Shown here: positions 41,901 to 49,284 of the stretch, piece after piece | Position numbering within the stretch: the first letter of the stretch is position 1 | Layout of the letters: every line of letters begins with the position of its first letter | Assembly: GCA_016869215.1 (NCBI GenBank) | Contig: VGEP01000003.1 | Coordinates: forward strand, 124,001-188,000 | Length of the DNA stretch: 64,000 bases | DNA from: Alphaproteobacteria bacterium | GTDB lineage: Bacteria; Pseudomonadota; Alphaproteobacteria; Rhizobiales; Xanthobacteraceae | Direction: 5' to 3' | Notes under the pieces: generated by a model | The model's database searches: none | Seen by the model: only the letters and a program-made list of their open reading frames with translations | Told to the model about the DNA's origin: nothing | Program-made: the position numbers and the translations under genes

Positions 41901-42717
41901 TCCAGCCGTAGCGCTTCATGAGTTCGCCCGCCTTCAAACGCAGGAACTGCGTGAGCGGGAAATGTGTCGGGTCGGCGCGGAACGGATCGAGGTGCTCGTG
42001 GTCGGAAATGATCTCGGGCTGCGCCAGCGAATGCTTGATGTGGAAGGTGACCAGCCGGTTGGTCGCGATCAGCTGGAGATGCCCGATCCACTCGTTCTCA
42101 CCGTCATTCAATAGGCCGGCCAACCGCACGTTGGTGACGCTCTCCGGATCGATCTTGGCGCGGAGTTCCCGGTCGTCGTGCGTGACAATCTTGGCCCGAA
42201 TGGCCTTCTTGTAGGGATTGATCAGCGTCAGCGTCTCCCCGAGATCGCGCTTGCGGTCGAGGTGGATGACCGGATACGCGTCCACGTACTTCCCGAATGC
42301 GGCGATCTGGTCGATGGTCGGGGGCGAGCCGTAGCGGAACGCGTTGTCCGAGAAGAACGACTTCTTCCCGGGCTTGCTGTAGATCGCATAGAAGCTGATG
42401 ACGCCCGTATCCGTGAAGACGGCCTTGCCGTCGCCCGACCGGAAACTCACTTCGGCGAAACCCGCAGCGCCGTTCCACTCCTCGCCGTGATCCGGCCAGA
42501 CGAACTGCGGCAATTCCTTCACCGCCTTGCCGCCGGCAATCTTGATGTCGTGCTCCTCCGTGTGCAGCACCTGGCCGTTGCAGTAGACCTTGATTGTGCA
42601 GTGAATGTCGGCGTCGCCGGCGACACGATTGACGATCCGCGCGGTCGGGATCGATATCCGGCAGTCGTAGCCCGGCGGCAGCGACGAAATCGACGGGAAG
42701 ATGAAGGCGGACAACAT
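41893..42717 (-). CDS. Unknown protein, partner of the BFD-like protein
   Basis: I do not recognise this 274-residue protein. It starts MLSAFIFPSISSLPPGYDCR and is rich in beta-strand-like segments (for example IHCTIKVYCNGQVLHTEEHDI and LTLINPYKKAIRAKIV), with an extended aromatic stretch ISFYAIYSKPGKKSFF. LTLINPYKKAIRAKIV, a polar turn and SVTNVRLAGLL, then DHEHLDP near the end, are faintly like the last 130 residues of the neighbour at 42727 (FAVLNGSERGQTVKISY, then ISIDHM). It lies nine bases after that gene on the same strand and ends eight bases inside the convergent hydrolase. Its place in the sulfate-activation operon is clear, but not its function. Confidence 0.7.
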   Translation of the reverse strand: MLSAFIFPSISSLPPGYDCRISIPTARIVNRVAGDADIHCTIKVYCNGQVLHTEEHDIKIAGGKAVKELPQFVWPDHGEEWNGAAGFAEVSFRSGDGKAVFTDTGVISFYAIYSKPGKKSFFSDNAFRYGSPPTIDQIAAFGKYVDAYPVIHLDRKRDLGETLTLINPYKKAIRAKIVTHDDRELRAKIDPESVTNVRLAGLLNDGENEWIGHLQLIATNRLVTFHIKHSLAQPEIISDHEHLDPFRADPTHFPLTQFLRLKAGELMKRYGWIN

Positions 42718-42726
42718 GTGACGCCC

Positions 42727-43752
42727 CTACATGTGGTCGATGGAAATGCGATCGAGCTGCGGCGTGGTGCAAATGCCCCACAGCTTGTGAGTGGTTTCGG
42801 CTTTCCACGACACGGTGACGGCATTCGATCCGATCGCCTGCGCGGCCGGCGCCGGAAGCGAAAGCTGGTGCAGGACGGTCCCGTGCGCCGGAACCGCAAC
42901 GTCGTGGACGACCGGCTCGATGCCCGGAACGTCCATGGGATAGGAAATCTTGACCGTCTGGCCGCGCTCAGAGCCGTTCAGCACGGCAAAATACATGCGC
43001 TCGTCTGCGGGCCGGTTCAGGCAACTGAACCAGAACCGGCCTGGCCCCGACATGGCCTGCCCATGGACCGCGCAGGCTGCGCCCGCCGTCACGATCTCGA
43101 TCTGCGGCCGCGTGGTACCGCGAATTCCGGCTGAAGCGCCGATGCGCTGAATTTCGACCGATCCGCCGTAGAGCCGCCCGGGCTCCAGGTCGGAATACCT
43201 TTCTGCGAGGCAAGAGCTGACGTTACAGCGCCAGCTCGATTCCGCCGTCACGTCCTGGCGAAACGTCCGGACCGTGCGCCCTTCACGATCGCGCACGATC
43301 AGCGCCATCTTCATCATCGGCGCGCATACGTTGCCCTCGAACAGCATCGAGCGGTTGGTAATCCAGACGAACTGCTCGATGTCGCGCCCGAACAGCACCG
43401 GCACGGTGTTGGACAGCGGGAACACCACCATCGGCGAAATCCGGTCGAGCCAGCGATAGAGCTTTCGCTTGAAGCTTATCTCGCGTTCGGCCGGCTCTTC
43501 GTCCCCGGTCCGCACGACCGGGCCAGTGTTCGGATCGCGCTGCGCTTCGACGAAGTGATACTCGAGATCGAGCAGACAGGCGGTGCATTTGGTGCCGGCG
43601 CCCGTTTCGGCAATCAGAGTCTCAAAGGACATCGCGGGATTGACGGCAATGCGCCGGCGCAGCGCCGCGAGCGACAACTGCGTGCAGCCGCAAATGACGG
43701 TGTCCTCCGCGCTGCCCGGAGCTTCACGCAGCAGGTCCTGGGTGTCAGTCAT
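42727..43752 (-). CDS. Unknown protein with N-terminal BFD-like [2Fe-2S] cysteine motif
   Basis: This 341-residue protein has CGC at 21-23 and CTAC at 56-59, i.e. CXC, 32 residues, CXXC. That is the spacing of bacterioferritin-associated ferredoxin (BFD)-like [2Fe-2S] domains, here inside about residues 15-65. The rest (from LDRISPMVVFPLSNTVP onward) is beta-rich and unrecognised, with FEGNVCAPMMKMAL and FAVLNGSERGQTVKISYPM. Start ATG 43752 overlaps the pyruvate kinase stop by eight bases, and the next gene begins nine bases after its own stop. A redox or cluster role beside sulfate-activation enzymes is unexpected. The domain call is from cysteine spacing only. Confidence 0.65.
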   Translation of the reverse strand: MTDTQDLLREAPGSAEDTVICGCTQLSLAALRRRIAVNPAMSFETLIAETGAGTKCTACLLDLEYHFVEAQRDPNTGPVVRTGDEEPAEREISFKRKLYRWLDRISPMVVFPLSNTVPVLFGRDIEQFVWITNRSMLFEGNVCAPMMKMALIVRDREGRTVRTFRQDVTAESSWRCNVSSCLAERYSDLEPGRLYGGSVEIQRIGASAGIRGTTRPQIEIVTAGAACAVHGQAMSGPGRFWFSCLNRPADERMYFAVLNGSERGQTVKISYPMDVPGIEPVVHDVAVPAHGTVLHQLSLPAPAAQAIGSNAVTVSWKAETTHKLWGICTTPQLDRISIDHM

Positions 43753-45208
43753 GGCCAACTCCCAACTTGCGCGGATTCGACGAAGCACCGGCGCGGCGCC
43801 AGTTCAACGTTTCCGCCAGATCGCCCACGACGTGGGTCTGGAGCAAATTCATGCGGTTGCCGGAGCGCGGATAGGCGATCCCGGTGACCAGCACCATGTC
43901 CTCGTCGGCGATCTTGCCCATGCGCCAGAGCGCCTCGAGACAATGGATGATGTGGTCCGTGCTGGTGCGGGAGAACCGAAGGTCCAGATGCACGCCCTCG
44001 ACGCCGGCCAGAAGATTGAAGCTACGGGCGCCGAACAGATCGTCGCTCACCGCGAGGATCGGCTGCGCCGGACGGCGCGCGGCGATCGTCCGCGCCGCGT
44101 AGCCCGAGCGCGTGACCGCCACGATCTTCGTGATCGGAAGCGAGTGGCACATCAGCGCGATGGCCTCCGCCATCACGTGTGGAACGTGCGCCCGGCCTGC
44201 GCCGTTCCGGGGATCCGGATGGATATAGGTCGCGGCGGCGTCGGCCACGCGACGCATGGTCCGCACCGCCTCGAACGGAAACTCACCGATCGCCGTCTCG
44301 CCCGACAGCATCGTGGCGGCGCAGCCGTCCAGCACCGCGTTGGAAATGTCGCTCACCTCCGCCTTGGTCGGCACCGGATTGGCGATCATGGTGTGCAGCA
44401 TTTCGGTCGCGACGATCACAGGCTTCGCCGCCTGTTCGGCTGCCGCGATGATGCGCTTCTGGAACAGCGACAGATTTTCCAGATTGGTCTCGACCGAGAG
44501 ATCGCCACGGTCGATCATCACGGCGTCGGTCGCCACGATGACCTCCTCCATGTGATCGAGCCCGCCCTGATTCTCGATCTTCGAGACAATCCGCGGCCAG
44601 TCGCCCCCGGCAAGCTCCCGGATCGTCTCGACGTGGGCGGCGGACTCCACAAAGCTGATGCCCACGAAATCGACGCCGTGCTCGCGCACGAAGCCCATCA
44701 TCTGCTGGTCGCGTTCGGTGATCAGGGCGTTTTGCAGCTTCACGAAGGGCACATTGATGCCCTTGCGGCTTTTAAGCTGGCCGGCGGTTTCCGCGCGGCA
44801 ATGGATGTCCTGCCCGTCCAGGCGCTCCACCGTGAATCTCAGCGTGCCATCGTCGGCGAGGATGGTGTGCCCCGCGCGCAGGTCCTCGTGCAGGCGGGCA
44901 TAATTCACGGGCACCTTGCGGCTGCCGTCGTGGCTCGTGTCGGTGGTGAGCACGATGACTTCGCCGGCCTTGAAGGTGGGCTCATGCGCGAGCCCGTGGG
45001 TCCTGATCTTTCGGCCGGGAATGTCGAGCAGGATCGGGACATGCGGCGCGACCTTGCGGATACGGGCGATGGTCGCCGCGTGCCATTCGAGGGTGTTGTG
45101 GGACCCGTTCAGCCGCGCGACATCCATGCCTGCTTCGATCAACGTACGGATGCCGTCCTCGGTATCCGTCCGAGGACCGATGGTGCAGATGATCTTCGTG
45201 CGCTTCAT
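43745..45208 (-). CDS. Divergent pyruvate kinase-family protein
   Basis: This 487-residue protein has pyruvate kinase hallmarks: TKIICTIGPRTDTEDGIR, ARLNGSHNT, ILLDIPGRKIRT, VSKIENQGGLDHMEEV with the catalytic Lys, VMIDRGDLSVE (consensus usually MVARGDLGVE), ATEMLHTMI and MLSGETAIGEFPFEAVRTM. Domain B and a C-terminal domain are present. Two changes in the RGDLGVE motif make it atypical, but the key residues stay. It lies between sat and the BFD-like gene with four- and eight-base overlaps. A plausible role is ATP regeneration from PEP for Sat and CysC, since both consume ATP. A housekeeping copy probably exists elsewhere, though that is not visible. Confidence 0.82.
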   Translation of the reverse strand: MKRTKIICTIGPRTDTEDGIRTLIEAGMDVARLNGSHNTLEWHAATIARIRKVAPHVPILLDIPGRKIRTHGLAHEPTFKAGEVIVLTTDTSHDGSRKVPVNYARLHEDLRAGHTILADDGTLRFTVERLDGQDIHCRAETAGQLKSRKGINVPFVKLQNALITERDQQMMGFVREHGVDFVGISFVESAAHVETIRELAGGDWPRIVSKIENQGGLDHMEEVIVATDAVMIDRGDLSVETNLENLSLFQKRIIAAAEQAAKPVIVATEMLHTMIANPVPTKAEVSDISNAVLDGCAATMLSGETAIGEFPFEAVRTMRRVADAAATYIHPDPRNGAGRAHVPHVMAEAIALMCHSLPITKIVAVTRSGYAARTIAARRPAQPILAVSDDLFGARSFNLLAGVEGVHLDLRFSRTSTDHIIHCLEALWRMGKIADEDMVLVTGIAYPRSGNRMNLLQTHVVGDLAETLNWRRAGASSNPRKLGVGHD

Positions 45209-46284
45209 TCGGTCACGTCGATGAACAGTTGCATCCCGCGCACCGCGTCGAGCACCTCGGGCCGGAACAGGCGCGGGTCCGGTTTGGCGCCGCCGAGCAG
45301 CGTGGCGCGGATATCGGTGCCGCTGATGTGGCGCACCGCGTGCGGGGCCGTGGTCTCGTGCGGGCAGGTCCGCTCGGTCGCAATGCCGTCGCAGATCGAG
45401 CAATAGTAGGGACCGGCGAGCCTGAGGACGTCGATCCCGAGCTCGTCGCCGAAGGTCTCGACCATCCGGTGCGCGTCGTACAGGCCGTAGTAGTTGCCGA
45501 CGCCGGCATGGTCGCGCCCGACGATAAAATGTGTGCAGCCGTAGTTGCGCCGGATGATGGCGTGGAACACCGCCTCGCGCGGACCCGCGTAGCGCATGTT
45601 GGTGGTCAGCGCTCCGAGCAGCACGCGGGCGGCGGGGAGAAACCGGCCGATCAGGGTCCGGTATCCGGCGATGATGGCCGCGGGCGTGTAGTCGCCCTTC
45701 TTCTTACGGCCGATCAGCGGCTGAATGAACAATCCGTCGGCGACTTCCAGCGCGACCCGCTGAAGATACTCGTGGGCGCGATGCGGGACGTTGCGCGTCT
45801 GGAATCCCACCACCGTTTTCCAGCCGCGCCGCGCGAATTCGGCCCGCGTTTCCGCCGGCGTCATCTCGTCCTTGTTGACGTCGAGTTCGACCCGGCGCGT
45901 CAGCATCACCGGACCGCCGACAAAATGATCGCCGCCCCTGTAGAAGAACTCGACGCCCGGATGCGCGGAGTCGTCGGTGCCGAAAACCTGCCGCGCGACG
46001 CTGTCCTTGTCGCAGGTGAAGATGCTTTCCGGAGCCACGCGCCCGACCTCTTCGCCTTCATAGGTCAGTGTGACCGCCGGACGTCCGCGCATGCGGGCCG
46101 CGGTCTCGGCATCGACGTCGAGCACCACCGGCAGCGGAAACGGCGCGCCGTCGGGCAACCGCATCCGGGACACCACGCCGCGAAACTCGTCCTCATTCAT
46201 AAACCCGGGCAGCGGCTGGAAAACGCCGAGCGCGAGCTTCTCCAACTCCAGATACTGGCTGCGGCTGAGCGCGAATTCGCTCAT
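45205..46284 (-). CDS. sat: Sulfate adenylyltransferase (ATP sulfurylase, Sat type)
   Basis: This 359-residue protein carries VVGFQTRNVPHRAHEYLQR, the QxRN/HxxH nucleotide motif of ATP sulfurylase, then PLIGRKKKGDYTPAAII, TNMRYAGPREAVFHAIIRRNYG and HFIVGRDHAGVGNYYGLYDA. HISGTDIRATLLGG is near the end. It makes APS from sulfate and ATP. It is a homomeric Sat, not the CysD/CysN pair. The start overlaps the cysC stop by four bases and its own stop overlaps the pyruvate kinase start. A set CysC-Sat-pyruvate kinase in a surface-glycan locus points to PAPS for glycan sulfation rather than cysteine synthesis. Confidence 0.93.
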   Translation of the reverse strand: MSEFALSRSQYLELEKLALGVFQPLPGFMNEDEFRGVVSRMRLPDGAPFPLPVVLDVDAETAARMRGRPAVTLTYEGEEVGRVAPESIFTCDKDSVARQVFGTDDSAHPGVEFFYRGGDHFVGGPVMLTRRVELDVNKDEMTPAETRAEFARRGWKTVVGFQTRNVPHRAHEYLQRVALEVADGLFIQPLIGRKKKGDYTPAAIIAGYRTLIGRFLPAARVLLGALTTNMRYAGPREAVFHAIIRRNYGCTHFIVGRDHAGVGNYYGLYDAHRMVETFGDELGIDVLRLAGPYYCSICDGIATERTCPHETTAPHAVRHISGTDIRATLLGGAKPDPRLFRPEVLDAVRGMQLFIDVTE

Positions 46285-46814
46285 GCCCGTTCCAGATATG
46301 ACGCGGTCATTGCCGGTGGCAGGGAACGCAGGACCTGTTGAGCCAGGACGTCGGGCGCGGGCGCCGAAGCCGCGTCTATGGTCAGGTCGGGCGTCCGCGG
46401 CGCGTGCCAGGGAATGTCGATGCCGACGACGTTCGGCATCTCGCCGCGCCGCGCCTTGGCATAAAGGCCTTTCGAATCGCGCGCCGCCAGAAGATCGAGG
46501 CCGGCATCGACGTAAATTTCGAAATAACCCGGCAGATTTGCGCGATTCCAGGCCAGCAAATCGGGATGCGAATAAAGAGCCGCGACCAGCACGACCATGC
46601 CCTGCCGCGCCAACACATGGGACAGCCCCTGGATTCGCCGGATCTGGCGCTGCCGATCCGTTTCGGCGTGACCCAGGTCGTCCCCGAATGCAGCTCGGAC
46701 CTCATCGCCGTCAAGCTTCACCAGCTGCGGCAGGGTCGGTTTAAGCTGCCGGTAAAGCGCATCGCAGAGCGTGCTCTTGCCGCTCCCGGACAGGCCGGTG
46801 ATCCAGATGACCAT
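46281..46814 (-). CDS. cysC: Adenylylsulfate kinase-like protein
   Basis: This 177-residue kinase begins MVIWITGLSGSGKSTLCDAL, with a Walker A P-loop at residues 8-16. LDGDEVRAAFGDDLGH, VLARQGMVVLVAALYSHPD, YFEIYVDA and KGLYAKARRGEM match APS kinase, including the region after the P-loop that binds APS. It is the first gene of a five-gene minus-strand run, with candidate promoter elements upstream at 46939-46979. The Campylobacter capsule gene cj1415, related in fold, is a CDP-amidate kinase, but the adjoining Sat gene favours APS as substrate. Length and motifs are normal for the family. Confidence 0.88.
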   Translation of the reverse strand: MVIWITGLSGSGKSTLCDALYRQLKPTLPQLVKLDGDEVRAAFGDDLGHAETDRQRQIRRIQGLSHVLARQGMVVLVAALYSHPDLLAWNRANLPGYFEIYVDAGLDLLAARDSKGLYAKARRGEMPNVVGIDIPWHAPRTPDLTIDAASAPAPDVLAQQVLRSLPPAMTASYLERA

Positions 46815-46938
46815 GGAAAAAGGAGTGCCGAAGACGTCGCAGGCTCAGGCGCCGAAGGGTAGCTCGCCCTGACGGGCGGATGTCCTCTATAGCTACCGCA
46901 GAGCGGGTGAAAATCCGCTCGCTGGCTGGCCTCGGCGC

Positions 46939-46979
46939 AATATGTTCAGCGTTTGAACGCCCTGTCAATTATGGCGTTC
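46939..46979 (-). promoter_or_regulatory. Candidate promoter and paired inverted repeats before cysC-sat operon
   Basis: On the minus strand TTGACA (46963-46968) is followed after 18 bases by CATATT (46939-46944), a fair sigma-70-like pair reading toward cysC. Over it lie GCGTT-TG-AACGC (46949-46960) and an inverted pair GAACGCC (46955-46961) / GGCGTTC (46973-46979). The -35 box thus sits between repeats, a common repressor arrangement. The nearby MarR-type gene is a candidate binder; no direct proof. Confidence 0.45.
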
Positions 46980-47874
46980 ACGATACGAACATTGTTTGTA
47001 AACGCCCGGCTTCCTTGCTCGATACCGTCTGCCGCAACAAAAACGGCTCGATCAACCGCGCGGCCAGGGTTCCGGCCACCGGCAACCGCGCCAGGTTCCC
47101 AAGAACCTGCCGCAACCCGCGCGGACCGTCGTAGTAGTCGAACCGCACCAGATTGAGCAGCCGTTCGCGGGTCAGGTCGCGGCTCTCGGCGTAGTGGGCG
47201 GCAAGCTGCCGACGATGGAACCAGGGCCACCGCAAGAACAGGTGGTGATCGAGAAAGGATTGCTGCGACGCCGGCGTAACGACGCGAAGAAGCGCCCGCG
47301 ACAGGCTGTGCGGCAGATAGTGAATCAGCCAGGTCCGCGTGTGCGAGTCGTAGGGCACGAGGCGGTGCGGCACGGTGAAATAGGCGATGCCGTCCGGCTT
47401 CAACACGCGCGCACCGTTGGCATAGTACGCGTCGATGGCGGACGGCGGCACATGCTCGACCACCTCCTCGCTCGTCACCAGATCGAACAGGCCGCTCTCG
47501 AACGGCAGATTGATGCCGTCGTAAGTGAAGAAGCGCTGCTCGGCGATCCCGAACTCCTCGAGCAGAAGCCGGTTCCAGCCTTCATGGCCGCCGTCGATGT
47601 CGACGCCATGTATCCCTCGGTAGCCGAGCGCGAGCATGTAAAGCAGCGTGCTGGCGCCGCCACAGCCGTAGTCCAGAATCCGAATGTCCGCGGCCGGCCG
47701 CTGCGCCGAGAGCCGGTCGAGAATCCGCAGCGGCATTTCGAGGTGATAGGGCGGCTTCTGCCGCGTCGCGAGCACCGCGTCCCGGTACTGCGCCCACGTG
47801 CGCGAAAACGGCGCGCCGCCGTTTCGTGCGGTGGCCAATTCCTTATAGCTCGCCTGGATTTCGGGCCAGCCCAC
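46978..47874 (-). CDS. Class I SAM methyltransferase
   Basis: This 298-residue protein has its SAM core in the middle: IRILDYGCGGASTLLYMLALG (motif I), GVDIDGGHEGWNRLL, LFDLVTSEEVVEHVPPSAIDAYY (motif II region) and VLKPDGIAYFTVPHRLVPYDSH. It resembles Methyltransf_11/23-type proteins of sugar or lipid metabolism. The first 45 residues and a C-terminal part with a membrane-like SRALLRVV segment are less conserved. It lies 27 bases before the NusG-like gene, transcribed in the same direction. The substrate is unknown. Its stop lies on the regulatory repeat upstream of cysC. Confidence 0.8.
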   Translation of the reverse strand: MGWPEIQASYKELATARNGGAPFSRTWAQYRDAVLATRQKPPYHLEMPLRILDRLSAQRPAADIRILDYGCGGASTLLYMLALGYRGIHGVDIDGGHEGWNRLLLEEFGIAEQRFFTYDGINLPFESGLFDLVTSEEVVEHVPPSAIDAYYANGARVLKPDGIAYFTVPHRLVPYDSHTRTWLIHYLPHSLSRALLRVVTPASQQSFLDHHLFLRWPWFHRRQLAAHYAESRDLTRERLLNLVRFDYYDGPRGLRQVLGNLARLPVAGTLAARLIEPFLLRQTVSSKEAGRLQTMFVS

Positions 47875-47900
47875 GACCGCGCTCCGCGCTTGAAGACCGG

Positions 47901-48401
47901 CTATGCCGGCACCACGGCGTGAATGGGAACCTGAACGACCACCTGGCGTCCAAGCATCGACAGCAGCGCGACGACGCGATCCTCGTCACGCTCCGCCTGG
48001 AAGATCGCCTCCATGCCGGCAAACGCACCGATGTCGATGCGGATCGGCGAGCCCGGCTTGAGACCCAGTCCGCGCGCCAGCACGACAAAGCCTTCGGCAT
48101 CGCGCCGACGTTTGATCTCCTCGATCGCCTCATCCGGCACCGGGACCGGATCGACGCCGGCGCGCACCAGGTCGACGACGCCGCGGGTCGAACGGATCAC
48201 GCGCCACATCGGATTTTCGATTTCGAGCTGAACGAACAGGTAGCGCGGGAACAGCGGCGCGGGCACCAGATCGACCTTGCGCGCATGGCTGCGCCGCTTG
48301 AGATAGCAGGGCAGGAACGGCTCGAAGCCCTGGCGCTTGAGGTGCGCGCACGCCTGCGCCTCTTCGCGCGGATGGGTGTGCACGGCGTACCAAAGCTTCA
48401 T
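47901..48401 (-). CDS. NusG/RfaH-like transcription antiterminator
   Basis: This 166-residue protein starts MKLWYAVHTHPREEAQACAHL, the N-terminal NusG (NGN) domain. FEPFLPCYLKRRSHARKV, PLFPRYLFVQLEIENPMWRVIRSTRGVVDLV and the C-terminal KOW-type region (KPGSPIRIDIGAFAGMEAIFQ) complete the two-domain plan of NusG paralogues such as RfaH and UpxY. These proteins bind RNA polymerase and let it read long polysaccharide operons. It is therefore a good candidate regulator for the 20-27 kb minus-strand runs here. The ATG overlaps the stop of the MarR-type regulator by four bases, tying their expression together. No ops-like element was clearly found. Confidence 0.88.
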   Translation of the reverse strand: MKLWYAVHTHPREEAQACAHLKRQGFEPFLPCYLKRRSHARKVDLVPAPLFPRYLFVQLEIENPMWRVIRSTRGVVDLVRAGVDPVPVPDEAIEEIKRRRDAEGFVVLARGLGLKPGSPIRIDIGAFAGMEAIFQAERDEDRVVALLSMLGRQVVVQVPIHAVVPA

Positions 48402-49132
48402 GGGCCGACCTGCTGTTCCGGCTCGGACGAGGCCGCCTGCTGCAAGGCGACCCGAAGCAGCGCCGGGACCTGGATGCGGTCGGGTTCGATGGCGTCGGCC
48501 AGCGCGCGGTAGGCTTCGTACGGCGCCGAAAGGTGGGTGATGATCACCGCATCGACCGGCCCGCATTCGTCGAGCGTCGCCCTCACCTTCGTCCCGCAAA
48601 AGTGCTTGCCAGCCTGCTCGGGATCGACCACGCCTGCGACCGTTACCGGAAACTCCAGGGCGCAGATCATCGCTACTTCGGCGAGGTCGGAGACACCCGC
48701 AAAGGCGATCCGCTTCGCGCCGCGCCGCGCGCAATCCTCGATGAGTTCGGAAATCTGGCCGCGGGCTTTTCGAAAGAAGGTAAACGACGCCGAAAAGTAT
48801 TGCGTGGCGAGCCGGGTCTTTTCCGAAAACCCCTGCGGCGTCAGATAGTAAGCGTAACGGCGGCGGGGCACCTGCTGGATCTTGATCCAGCCCTTGCGGA
48901 CGCAGCGCTTGAAATAGGCGTTGGCGAGACCGAGCGCGACGTTCAATTCCCGCGAAATCGTGCGTTGCGACACCTGCGAGTCGCGCTCGACTGCGGACAA
49001 CACGCCAAGCATGATCTGATCCTGGCCGACGAATTTGTCGGATTCATCGGCCGGACTGGTCGCAGGCTTGGGCATCCACCACCAAACATCGAAAAAAGCC
49101 GCAAAATCTGCCGGAAGGCTTGCGGTGTTCAT
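48398..49132 (-). CDS. MarR-like winged-helix regulator (EPS-associated type)
   Basis: This 244-residue protein, from ATG 49132, has a winged-helix part in its first half: QDQIMLGVLSAVERDSQVSQRTISRELNVALGLANAYFKRCVRKGWIKIQQV. The SQRTISRELNVALG helix-turn-helix and RRYAYYLTPQGF wing are clear. The second half has ELIEDCARRGAKRIAFAGVSDLAEVAMICALEF and VDPEQAGKHFCG, resembling a Rossmann-like sensing domain. Such regulators occur beside exopolysaccharide genes. An in-frame ATG at 49156 would give eight more residues. It is divergent from the WbpB-like gene and translationally coupled to the NusG-like gene. Confidence 0.8.
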   Translation of the reverse strand: MNTASLPADFAAFFDVWWWMPKPATSPADESDKFVGQDQIMLGVLSAVERDSQVSQRTISRELNVALGLANAYFKRCVRKGWIKIQQVPRRRYAYYLTPQGFSEKTRLATQYFSASFTFFRKARGQISELIEDCARRGAKRIAFAGVSDLAEVAMICALEFPVTVAGVVDPEQAGKHFCGTKVRATLDECGPVDAVIITHLSAPYEAYRALADAIEPDRIQVPALLRVALQQAASSEPEQQVGP

Positions 49133-49284
49133 ACCATGAACTTTAGTGTAAGTCATCCCCTGCCGGGAGCGGGCGATCCCGTCGCGCTTCAGGAACTGGG
49201 GCTGGGCGGGCCGATTGCGACCCGAACGACGTTTCGATCTGAGGCTGCAGGCGAAGCGCCGCGCACGCCGGAGCCGATTGCCGC

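Noticed and set aside
46281-46814. CysC as a CDP-amidate kinase of a capsule phosphoramidate pathway, as in Campylobacter cj1415
   Set aside because: The companion genes of that pathway (cytidylyltransferase, glutamine kinase) are missing, while an ATP sulfurylase gene overlaps it. APS kinase is the better call.
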